From: CAVRTJ01 sp046704825
GTDB lineage: Bacteria; Acidobacteriota; UBA4820; DSQY01
Assembly: GCA_046704825.1 (NCBI GenBank)
Contig: JBJKRE010000026.1
Location: 1-5,970 of the forward strand
Direction: 5' to 3'
Length of the DNA stretch: 5,970 bases
Under the pieces are notes generated by a model that was not told the origin of the DNA, searched no databases, and saw nothing but the letters and a program-made list of their open reading frames with translations. The translations under genes were made by a program, and so were the position numbers. Positions 1 to 5,102 of this stretch are shown here, in pieces (within the stretch, counting starts at the first letter, position 1; each line of letters opens with the position of its first letter).

Positions 1-117
1 CACGGGGGCACTGCCCGGTCCGGTCCGGAGGATGCCCTTGCGCCGGGACGGCGCCGGCCCGGACCTTCTTCGCACGGCTGCTGCGCTTCGATGCTCCATG
101 TTTTCGCATCTCAGCGC
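1..117. repeat. 117-bp direct repeat, copy 1
   Basis: This stretch recurs without mismatch at 173-289, so the two copies are offset by 172 bp and separated by 55 bp of unrelated sequence (118-172). The left border cannot be fixed because the copy starts at the window edge. Inside it are inverted arms GGTCCGG (22-28) and CCGGACC (59-65), and a smaller GCGCC/GGCGC hairpin between them, so the left half can fold strongly. The period is not a multiple of three, and no reading frame through it resembles a known protein, so it is most likely a non-coding intergenic repeat. Confidence 0.9.
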
Positions 118-172
118 CTCCGCGACTCACTCCGCCGGCCCCCGAACATAGCGGCGGGTCCTCATGCGCGAT

Positions 173-289
173 CACGGGGGCACTGCCCGGTCCGGTCCGG
201 AGGATGCCCTTGCGCCGGGACGGCGCCGGCCCGGACCTTCTTCGCACGGCTGCTGCGCTTCGATGCTCCATGTTTTCGCATCTCAGCGC
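173..289. repeat. 117-bp direct repeat, copy 2
   Basis: This is the second identical copy of the sequence at 1-117. Identity stops after TCTCAGCGC at 289: copy 1 continues CTCCGCG and copy 2 continues GCATCCG. The same inverted arms appear at 194-200 and 231-237. The perfect identity points to a recent duplication or ongoing homogenisation. It lies about 70 bp from the terminator that ends ssrA. I see no gene in 1-334. Confidence 0.9.
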
Positions 290-334
290 GCATCCGTATG
301 CTCGAAACCCTTCGACTCCCTGATTCAAATAATG

Positions 335-358
335 ATGGCCTTGCGCCGGCAAGGCCAT
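335..358. repeat. Perfect 9-bp hairpin beside the ssrA terminator
   Basis: ATGGCCTTG (335-343) and CAAGGCCAT (350-358) are perfect inverted arms around a 6-base loop. The hairpin starts 2 bp beyond the A/T run of the ssrA terminator. It has no T-run on either strand, so it is not a second intrinsic terminator. It could stabilise an RNA 3' end or simply be a small palindromic repeat. The structure is directly visible; its role is unknown. Confidence 0.6.
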
Positions 359-360
359 GT

Positions 361-407
361 AAAAAAACGCCCTTCGAAGCCGAACCTCGAAGGACGGGCG
401 TTTTTTT
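361..407 (-). terminator. Intrinsic terminator of ssrA, symmetrical
   Basis: Seven A (361-367) plus CGCCC (368-372) are complementary to GGGCG (396-400) plus seven T (401-407). TTCGA (373-377) and TCGAA (387-391) form an inner stem, with a 4-base bulge (392-395) and a 9-base loop. Read on the minus strand this is a GC hairpin followed by a U-run, beginning at the CCA end of the tmRNA. Because there is a T-run on both strands it could also stop plus-strand transcription from the repeat region before it enters ssrA antisense. Confidence 0.9.
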
Positions 408-753
408 GGTGGAGGCGGCGGGAGTCGAACCCGCGTCCGGAAATGCCGGCCAAGGCAGCTTCTACGCGCGTATCCGGTTCCTTAGGTTTCGCTGGCCGTC
501 GATGGAACCGGCAAGTCGACGGGTCGCTAGCCCCTTAATCTTAGCCGGGCCGATCGGGGCGAGTCGGACCGGAGCAACCCGCTAGCGTCGTCCTTGAAAG
601 TCCGCGGGTACTACCATCAAGGACGTGGCAGCTTAAGCCGCCAGAGCCAGATCGTTGTGATTGGCAGTTGTAAGTTTCCGGTCGTTTTACGAGAGCCCGG
701 AACTCGGCGCGCAACCACCTTCCGCACATCCCCGTCGAGACCGTTTCGCCCCC
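407..753 (-). ncRNA. ssrA: tmRNA (transfer-messenger RNA)
   Basis: tmRNA rescues ribosomes stalled on broken mRNAs. It is charged with alanine, enters the A site with SmpB, and templates a degradation tag. The 5' end GGGGGCG (753-747) pairs, with one G-U, with CGCCTCC near the 3' end (417-411), followed by the discriminator A and an encoded CCA (409-407). The T arm is perfect: a GCGGG/CCCGC stem with loop TTCGACT (434-418). TCTCGACGGGG just after the 5' stem is the usual D-loop-like sequence. The tag frame starts at the GCC resume codon (665-663) and ends at TAA (635-633), giving ANHNDLALAA. The length of 347 nt is normal for a one-piece bacterial tmRNA. Only a single stop codon closes the tag. 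Promoter and terminator flank it tightly, so it is a single-gene unit. Confidence 0.97.
633..665 (-). other. tmRNA proteolysis-tag reading frame
   Basis: Codons GCC AAT CAC AAC GAT CTG, then GCT CTG GCG GCT and TAA, encode ANHNDLALAA. The final LALAA (hydrophobic, ending Ala-Ala) is the signal recognised by ClpXP-type proteases. Starting on an Ala codon and ending on Ala-Ala are standard features. The Asn-His-Asn-Asp middle part is the variable portion. Start is inferred from the conserved position of the resume codon; the stop is read directly. Confidence 0.9.
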
Positions 754-769
754 AACGGTGTGCATGCTC

Positions 770-798
770 AATATATGCCGGCCGAGCGGTGCGGTCAA
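770..798 (-). promoter_or_regulatory. Sigma70-type promoter of ssrA
   Basis: On the minus strand TTGACC (798-793) and TATATT (775-770) are separated by exactly 17 bp. Both match the housekeeping consensus at five of six positions. Mature tmRNA begins 17 nt past the -10 box, so a short 5' leader removed by RNase P is expected. Confidence 0.85.
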
Positions 799-819
799 GA
801 AAGCGAGTCGATTCGGGCG

Positions 820-848
820 TTGGTCGCGCGGCCATAATCTGAAATAAT
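820..848 (+). promoter_or_regulatory. Possible promoter of the YitT-family gene
   Basis: TTGGTC (820-825), a 17-bp spacer and AATAAT (843-848) form a plausible sigma70 promoter on the plus strand, with a good -10 but a weak -35. Transcription would begin near 855, leaving a leader of about 50 nt before the ATG at 906. It diverges from the ssrA promoter with only about 20 bp between the two -35 boxes. Confidence 0.35.
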
Positions 849-905
849 AGCGTCGTGGCGTGCGGACCGCCGGCAACGCCGGCCTGCTTTCTGGACGGGT
901 GCCTA

Positions 906-1784
906 ATGGTGACGTGGCGTTCGGGGCTCAGGTGGACCTGGTCTCTCATCCTGTTGCAGATGGGGGTCCTGTGCTACGTCTTCGCCATCCGATCGTTCTA
1001 CATCCCCAACCACCTCCTGAGCGGCGGCGTCACGGGGATCGCGCTCCTGTTGCACCTGCTGTTCAAGTGGCCCGTCGGCTTATTGACCTTCCTTTTCAAC
1101 GTTCCCATTTTCGTTCTCGGCATCAGGGACATCGGCAAGAAATTCGCCCTTCTATCCGGACTTGCCGTAACCGCCTTCTGGGTGATCGTGGACCACGTAC
1201 CCATCCCGCCCGCCACTCACGACCATCTGCTCGCCGCCATTTTCGGGGGGCTTCTCAGCGGTCTCGCAACGGCGCTGACCCTCAAGGCAGGCGGGTCCAT
1301 GGGAGGGTTCGACATTCTGGGAGTCGTAGTGAACAGGCGCTTCAGCCTCGGCGTGGGCGAGGTTTCTCTCATCCTGAACGGCATGCTGATCAGTGCTGCC
1401 GGACTTATTGAAAACCTCGAACTGGCCATGTACACCCTGGTGGCCATCTACGTCGCGGGTCGTTCTCTGGACGCCATCCAGCTCCCCCGTCCTCGAAAAG
1501 CGGTGCTGGTCTTTTCGAAGAACAACGACTGGATCAAGGCGCGGATTCTGAGCGAAATGGGCCGGGGGGTGTCTCTCTTCAAAGCCGTGGGGGCCTTTTC
1601 CGGTGAGGAGCACGAGGCGCTTCTATGCATCGTCACGCGATACGAGCTTCGGGAAATAAGGGACATCATCAGGGCCGGCGACCCCGAGGCCTTCGTGAGC
1701 GTGCTGGAGGCATCCGACGTCATCGGTCGCTTCCAGCGGCCCTCGGCCTTCGATCTGCTCGCCTCCAAACGCTCCGGCAAATAG
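906..1784 (+). CDS. YitT family membrane protein (YitT_membrane + DUF2179)
   Basis: This 292-aa integral membrane protein belongs to the widespread but functionally undefined YitT/YpjC family. The N-terminal two-thirds carries about five to six hydrophobic segments (roughly 12-28, 38-52, 57-72, 80-98, 107-126, 153-190). Family signatures include the PNHLLSGGVTGIALLL stretch (34-49) and GGSMGGFDILGVVVNRR (129-145). Residues about 200-275 form the soluble C-terminal DUF2179 domain, with GRGVSLFKAVGAFSG at 219-233. Length is typical of the family. The frame is open back to a GTG at 855, but those 17 residues (ACGPPATPACF...) are not family-like, so I start at ATG 906; GGA at 893-895 is a weak ribosome site. 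The gene converges on the PF04020 gene with 15 bp between them and no clear terminator. Substrate unknown; transport is often assumed but not shown. Confidence 0.9.
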   Translation: MVTWRSGLRWTWSLILLQMGVLCYVFAIRSFYIPNHLLSGGVTGIALLLHLLFKWPVGLLTFLFNVPIFVLGIRDIGKKFALLSGLAVTAFWVIVDHVPIPPATHDHLLAAIFGGLLSGLATALTLKAGGSMGGFDILGVVVNRRFSLGVGEVSLILNGMLISAAGLIENLELAMYTLVAIYVAGRSLDAIQLPRPRKAVLVFSKNNDWIKARILSEMGRGVSLFKAVGAFSGEEHEALLCIVTRYELREIRDIIRAGDPEAFVSVLEASDVIGRFQRPSAFDLLASKRSGK

Positions 1785-1799
1785 TCGAAAAACCGAGGC

Positions 1800-2156
1800 T
1801 CAGCCGCTGCGGCGCCGCCCCCCCAGCACCATCCGGTTCAGGACGAACGACACCAGGCTGATCATGAGCGAGCCCAGGACGGCCCACCAGAATCCCCTGA
1901 CCTCGAAGCCTTTCACCAGCCAGGAGGCCAGGTAGAGAAGAAAGGCATTGATGACGATGACGAAAAGTCCAAGGCTGAAGATCACCAGCGGAAGCGTAAA
2001 GAGGATGAGGATCGGACGCAGGACGGCGTTGGCCAGGCCTACGATGACCGCGGCCAGGAAGAGTGAAAGGAGCGTATCGAAGTGCAGGCCCGGCAGGATG
2101 ATCGCTACGATGCCCATGGATGCCATGAGGACCAGCACCCGTCCCAGGAACTTCAT
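1800..2156 (-). CDS. PF04020 'phage holin family' / YvlD-like small membrane protein
   Basis: This 118-aa protein is almost entirely membrane-embedded, with four hydrophobic segments at about 4-24, 28-48, 50-78 and 88-108. The core has the family pattern: GLANAVLRPILILFTLPLV (40-58), then LGLFVIVINAFLLYLAS (62-78), GFEVRGFWWAVLGS (83-96) and a basic tail (GGRRRSG). Members are named phage holins by similarity, but most are chromosomal proteins unconnected with lysis, and nothing phage-like is nearby. It starts 4 bp after the stop codon of the DUF3047 gene, with AGG seven bases before the ATG lying in the end of that gene, so the two are almost certainly co-transcribed and translated in sequence. 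The function is unknown; an inner-membrane or envelope role is inferred from topology only. Confidence 0.88.
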   Translation of the reverse strand: MKFLGRVLVLMASMGIVAIILPGLHFDTLLSLFLAAVIVGLANAVLRPILILFTLPLVIFSLGLFVIVINAFLLYLASWLVKGFEVRGFWWAVLGSLMISLVSFVLNRMVLGGRRRSG

Positions 2157-2160
2157 GGCG

Positions 2161-2835
2161 CTACCTGCTCTTGAACGCGATGTCGGCCAGGCCGCTCCGG
2201 GCGTAGGAGTGGGTATCGTCCGAATCGATCTGGAAGCTGAAGGCCACCGGGTTGGGGGCGTCGCAACCGAAGGCGCGTTTGAAGTCGGCCGCCACGTTCC
2301 TGGCCTCGTGCTTCCAAACCTTCAACCCGTCCTTTTCGTTCCTGATGACGTATATCTTTGCGTTTGAGTTCTTTGGGGAAGTGTACAAGGTTCCGTCCGC
2401 TGGCACCGTTTCCCAGGTGTACCCAAGGATCCTGTAGTCGAAGCTCCCGAAGAGCCCCTTCCCGGGAAAGAGAACGTAGACTTGTGCCGCCTCGTCGTCC
2501 GTGGCGCGGTAGCGCCCATCCCCTCCGGGCGGCAGGGCATCCGCCTGCCACGTCCACGTCAGGTACGGCGTCTCCTTGAGATCCACCTTGACCTTTCGAA
2601 GAAAGGCCCAGGAGGAGTCGTCGCTCGTCAGCTGGACGAAGGGCATGGCGCCGTCGTGAAGGAAGTCGACCTCCACGTTGCCCACCCACTTTTTGATCCT
2701 CCAGTTGCGGTAAAAGGGCGCGGGCGACTTGAAGGATTCCACCATGACCTCCGGGACCATGTTACCCCTGAGGCCGAAAGGCAGGACGACGAGAATTGCG
2801 GCGAGGGCCAGCAGGCCCGCAACTAGCTTCTTCAT
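2161..2835 (-). CDS. DUF3047 domain secreted/periplasmic protein
   Basis: This 224-aa protein has an N-terminal signal sequence (MKK, then a hydrophobic core at 4-21) and then one globular DUF3047 domain spanning nearly all the rest. Recognisable family positions are YLTWTWQAD (91-99), GGDGR (104-108), DDEAAQVYVLF (113-123), LGYTWE (137-142), VWKHEARN (173-180), DFKRAFG (184-190) and the terminal DIAF. There is no obvious lipobox, so it is either cleaved by signal peptidase I or anchored by its N-terminus. The fold and activity of the family are not established; a beta-rich envelope protein that binds a ligand is a guess. The ATG at 2835 is the only start that keeps the signal peptide, although no Shine-Dalgarno sequence precedes it. 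The PF04020 membrane protein follows 4 bp downstream, suggesting a secreted/membrane pair. Confidence 0.88.
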   Translation of the reverse strand: MKKLVAGLLALAAILVVLPFGLRGNMVPEVMVESFKSPAPFYRNWRIKKWVGNVEVDFLHDGAMPFVQLTSDDSSWAFLRKVKVDLKETPYLTWTWQADALPPGGDGRYRATDDEAAQVYVLFPGKGLFGSFDYRILGYTWETVPADGTLYTSPKNSNAKIYVIRNEKDGLKVWKHEARNVAADFKRAFGCDAPNPVAFSFQIDSDDTHSYARSGLADIAFKSR

Positions 2836-2843
2836 GGCGGCCC

Positions 2844-2872
2844 ATTATACGGTTTGAAATCCCGCAAGTCCA
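2844..2872 (-). promoter_or_regulatory. Promoter of the DUF3047-PF04020 operon, probably leaderless
   Basis: On the minus strand TGGACT (2872-2867), a 17-bp spacer and a perfect TATAAT (2849-2844) form a strong housekeeping promoter. Only 8 bp (2843-2836) separate the -10 box from the ATG, so transcription would begin at or within about 2 nt of the start codon. Those 8 bases (GGGCCGCC) contain no Shine-Dalgarno sequence. Confidence 0.7.
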
Positions 2873-3071
2873 TACCCCGTCGTGGGTCCGCTCCGAAGCG
2901 TGAACAACGTTCCACACCTTCCCGCCCTTCTCCCGGCCCGCGTTTGGAGGGCGAGCTTCGGGCCTCGTCAGAACGGAAGAGGCGCTGGCATGGAGGAGAC
3001 TTTGTGAGATTCGTCACAGGGGCTCGACGCCCGGTCAGAGCGGCCGCAAGGAAGAGGTCTCCGACAGCTTT
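2873..3071. other. Intergenic region between the glycosyltransferase and DUF3047 genes
   Basis: No credible gene is present on either strand. The stretch holds the 3' flank of the glycosyltransferase gene, with no T-run terminator; the best hairpin there is GGGC/GCCC around TCGAC near 3020-3032. It also contains the TGTGA/TCACA palindrome at 3003-3018 and an imperfect inverted repeat GTGAAC / GTTCCAC at 2900-2915. Readthrough from the upstream operon into DUF3047 therefore remains possible. Confidence 0.6.
3003..3018. promoter_or_regulatory. Candidate CRP/FNR-family binding palindrome
   Basis: TGTGA-GATTCG-TCACA is an exact match to the ten conserved bases of the enterobacterial CRP half-sites with the correct 6-bp spacer. 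The flanks do not extend the symmetry. Its centre is about 170 bp upstream of the predicted DUF3047 transcription start and about 60 bp past the glycosyltransferase stop. It could instead be a short RNA hairpin (5-bp stem, 6-base loop). Confidence 0.4.
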
Positions 3072-4157
3072 TCAAGAACGCACGATTTCGTCCAGGCGCA
3101 GCGCCGCCTTCTCGGCTGGAGCAGCCGGCAGGGGCAGACTGCGGGGCGTGTCGACCAGGCTTGCTCGGATGAGTGCGGGCAGGTCGCCAACGTCCCCGCA
3201 AATTCGGGCCCACCCGTGGTTCGCCATGTACTCGATGTTGGCGCGCTCCTGCCCGGGGAGGCTCGGTATTACGATGACACGACTTCCCATATACAGCGCC
3301 TCTGATAGGCTGAGCCCTCCTCCCTTCGTCACGATGACCGAACTGGCCGCCATGAGCGAGGGGATGTCACGCCGGTACCCCAGCACCCTCAACCTCGACG
3401 GGTGAGACTGCGCCAACGGTATGAGACTGCGACGCAGCCTCTCGTTGAGCCCGCACACGACTACGACGCCGGTTCCCTCCACCGTCAATGCATGCTCCGC
3501 TGCTTTCTTCAGGGGTCCCGCACCCACGCCCCCTCCCAGGAGGAGAACGATCGGCGAACGATCGTCGAAGCCGAGGCCCGTTCTCGCCCGGGCGGGATCG
3601 TGATGCTGCTCGAATGTCGGCGAAATGGGTATGCCGGTGGACGCTATCTTTTCGGGGGGAATCCCCTTCTCCTCCAGCAAAGGCGCAAGGTCCGAATGCG
3701 GCAGGATGAACAGGTCGACCTCTTTCCGCGCCCACAGAGGGTAGATATCGTAATCGGTGATGACCGCCGCCAGCTTTACGCCGCTGCTCGTGGCCTGCTT
3801 CCAGTCCGCCGCGACCTCCATGGCGTTGTACTGGGTGGCCACGATCAGGTCGGCACCCTGCGGCACCCGTTCCCCGAAGCGCCGGACCACCCGCTTGTCC
3901 ATGATCGGAAGCGCGAGCCTCGGCCGCTGCTTGAAGGTTCCGGACTGATACATCCGATCCCAGACCGAGGGCGCCCTGAGAGCCAGAAAGAGGTAGCCGT
4001 GCCGGAAGAGGAGGTCGTAGTCCGCAGGCACCCACTCCTCGAGCGGCTTGTGCTCGCATTCGTGTCCCAGGGCGGCCAACTGGCCAGAGAGGATGTTCGC
4101 TACCTGACGATGTCCGGTTCCCAGGGCGTAGGAAAGGATGACCGTTTTCGGACTCAT
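3072..4157 (-). CDS. MGDG-synthase-type (GT28) lipid glycosyltransferase
   Basis: This 361-aa two-domain GT-B enzyme is expected to transfer a sugar from a nucleotide-sugar to a membrane lipid at the inner face of the cytoplasmic membrane. The N-terminal MGDG_synth domain has SYALGTGHRQVA (9-20), where the GTGH loop is diagnostic, and VITDYDIYPLW (132-142). GIPISPTF (175-182) leads into the C-terminal GT28 domain, with LLGGGVGAGPL (206-216), TKGGGLSLSEAL (277-288), which contacts the nucleotide-sugar, and PGQERANIEYM (301-311). No membrane segment is visible, so it is probably peripheral. The ATG at 4157 overlaps the TGA of the PAP2 gene (ATGA) and directly precedes the conserved N-terminus. 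A longer frame to 4223 adds 22 unrelated residues that lie over the PAP2 gene and is rejected. Acceptor and sugar cannot be read; diacylglycerol glucosyl- or galactosyltransferase is the family default, and MurG-like is less likely. Confidence 0.88.
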   Translation of the reverse strand: MSPKTVILSYALGTGHRQVANILSGQLAALGHECEHKPLEEWVPADYDLLFRHGYLFLALRAPSVWDRMYQSGTFKQRPRLALPIMDKRVVRRFGERVPQGADLIVATQYNAMEVAADWKQATSSGVKLAAVITDYDIYPLWARKEVDLFILPHSDLAPLLEEKGIPPEKIASTGIPISPTFEQHHDPARARTGLGFDDRSPIVLLLGGGVGAGPLKKAAEHALTVEGTGVVVVCGLNERLRRSLIPLAQSHPSRLRVLGYRRDIPSLMAASSVIVTKGGGLSLSEALYMGSRVIVIPSLPGQERANIEYMANHGWARICGDVGDLPALIRASLVDTPRSLPLPAAPAEKAALRLDEIVRS

Positions 4158-5059
4158 CGGGCCCGGTAAAACACCAGTTCGAGGCGGAAGTTCTCCACAG
4201 CCCAGGTTGCCAGCAACGTACACATGGCCGCGAAGAGAACGCCCCCGAAGACGTCCAGGACCCAGTGGAAGCCCAGGTAGAGCGTCGAGTAGACGACCAG
4301 GCCTGCCAGGAAGAGCATGGCGCGCCGGAGCCTGGCGTTGCCGCTTTCAGATATGAGCAGCGCGTAGCTCAGCGCCAGAGAGGTGTGGAAGGAGGGAAAA
4401 CAGTTGTTCAGGCCGCTCAGCGGACGCAACCCCTGGATAAGAAATGGGGAGATGTTGTTCATGAGGAGCGTCACCTGCCCGTCGCCCGCCGCCCAACGCT
4501 CTGCAACGGGAACGAGGATGTAGAACGGAAGGATCAGGACGTAATTGAACACCGTGGCCCAGAACAGCTTTCTTGCGAGGGTCTTCTCGCCCTCGTAATG
4601 AGCGATGAGTATGGCGGCGATGCCCAGGACTGGGAACACGTACAGGTAGACGACCGACAGCACGTACGTCAGCAGCGGGAAGTGGATCGCCTGGAAGAGG
4701 GCGGTCGCAGGCCCCTCGATGCGCAGGAAAAGCGGAGTGAAGTCCCACCTCAGATACTGCGTTATGAGGTCGTCGTAGTGCGTTTCCAGCAGATCCATGA
4801 AGATGATCCCGAAAAGGACCAGGAGGTAGAACAGCGACTGCGACGAGAAGGCGTGGTCCCGGACGAACCGCCATATGATCCGGACGGGAGATTCGGACGG
4901 CAGGCAGCACTTCAGCAGCACCAGCAGCGAGAGCGCCGTCAGGCAGAATCCCAGAAAGAGCACAAAATCGAGATTATATGGCACCCGCCAACTCCGCCAA
5001 AATGCTTTCCGGACATTCGAATCATAGCACTTTGGGGTCCTGGTTTCAACGGTGGACAA
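4154..5059 (-). CDS. PAP2-superfamily (PAP2_3/AUR1-like) membrane phosphatase or phosphotransferase
   Basis: This protein of about 301 aa has roughly six membrane segments (about 31-50, 75-92, 128-153, 164-185, 222-237, 247-263, with another at 270-288). The catalytic half is clear: CFPSFHTSLAL (220-230, His225) and YLGFHWVLDVFGG (261-273, His265 and Asp269) supply the two histidines and aspartate of the PAP2 active site. LRP at 211-213 may supply the upstream arginine. The FPSFHTS form and the long membrane N-terminus resemble the AUR1/inositol-phosphorylceramide-synthase branch, whose members hydrolyse or transfer phospho-head groups on lipids. The TTG at 5059 is chosen because GAAAGG (5074-5069) lies nine bases upstream. 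There is no in-frame ATG before residue 88, but GTG codons at residues 26 and 33 are alternatives. The 3' end overlaps the glycosyltransferase start by 4 bp. Lipid dephosphorylation or head-group transfer is family knowledge; the substrate is unknown. Confidence 0.87.
   Translation of the reverse strand: MSTVETRTPKCYDSNVRKAFWRSWRVPYNLDFVLFLGFCLTALSLLVLLKCCLPSESPVRIIWRFVRDHAFSSQSLFYLLVLFGIIFMDLLETHYDDLITQYLRWDFTPLFLRIEGPATALFQAIHFPLLTYVLSVVYLYVFPVLGIAAILIAHYEGEKTLARKLFWATVFNYVLILPFYILVPVAERWAAGDGQVTLLMNNISPFLIQGLRPLSGLNNCFPSFHTSLALSYALLISESGNARLRRAMLFLAGLVVYSTLYLGFHWVLDVFGGVLFAAMCTLLATWAVENFRLELVFYRAR
4973..5000 (-). promoter_or_regulatory. Possible internal promoter at the 5' end of the PAP2 gene
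   Basis: On the minus strand TTGGCG (5000-4995), a 16-bp spacer and a perfect TATAAT (4978-4973) resemble a promoter inside the first 30 codons of the PAP2 frame. A GTG (residue 33) lies 8 bp past the -10 box, the same spacing as in the DUF3047 promoter. The -10 bases also simply encode part of Tyr-Asn-Leu, so chance is a real possibility. Confidence 0.25.
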
Positions 5060-5068
5060 GCCCGCGGG

Positions 5069-5074
5069 CCTTTC
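5069..5074 (-). promoter_or_regulatory. Ribosome binding site for the TTG-started PAP2 gene
   Basis: GAAAGG on the minus strand, nine bases before the TTG, is the best Shine-Dalgarno-like sequence in the 43-bp gap after the upstream gene. The perfect palindrome GCCCGCGGGC (5060-5069) fills the spacer and could mask initiation. It is the main reason for choosing this start. Confidence 0.45.
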
Positions 5075-5102
5075 GTTGCGGGACCCTGTGCGCGAGTGCG
5101 GT

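Noticed and set aside
311..320. TTCGACTCCC, identical to ten bases of the tmRNA T-arm, as an att-site or tRNA remnant
   Set aside because: The match stops at ten bases, its orientation is opposite to ssrA (not a direct repeat), and no stem partner or integrase is present.
91..585. Open frames on the plus strand crossing the repeat, terminator and tmRNA
   Set aside because: They run through ssrA and its terminator antisense, and show no domain. They are a product of high GC content.
855..905. GTG start extending the YitT protein by 17 residues
   Set aside because: The extra residues are not hydrophobic or family-like, and the candidate promoter would start transcription at that codon. ATG 906 fits family length.
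1785..1830. Terminator between the convergent YitT and PF04020 genes
   Set aside because: Only very tight GC palindromes inside the PF04020 3' end are seen, with no T-run on either strand.
1800..2156. Prophage remnant, from the 'phage holin' family name
   Set aside because: PF04020 is mostly chromosomal, no endolysin, integrase or structural gene is nearby, and the gene is in an operon with a DUF3047 protein.
4158..4223. 22-residue N-terminal extension of the glycosyltransferase
   Set aside because: It lies entirely within the PAP2 coding sequence and lacks family resemblance. ATG 4157 immediately precedes the conserved first strand.
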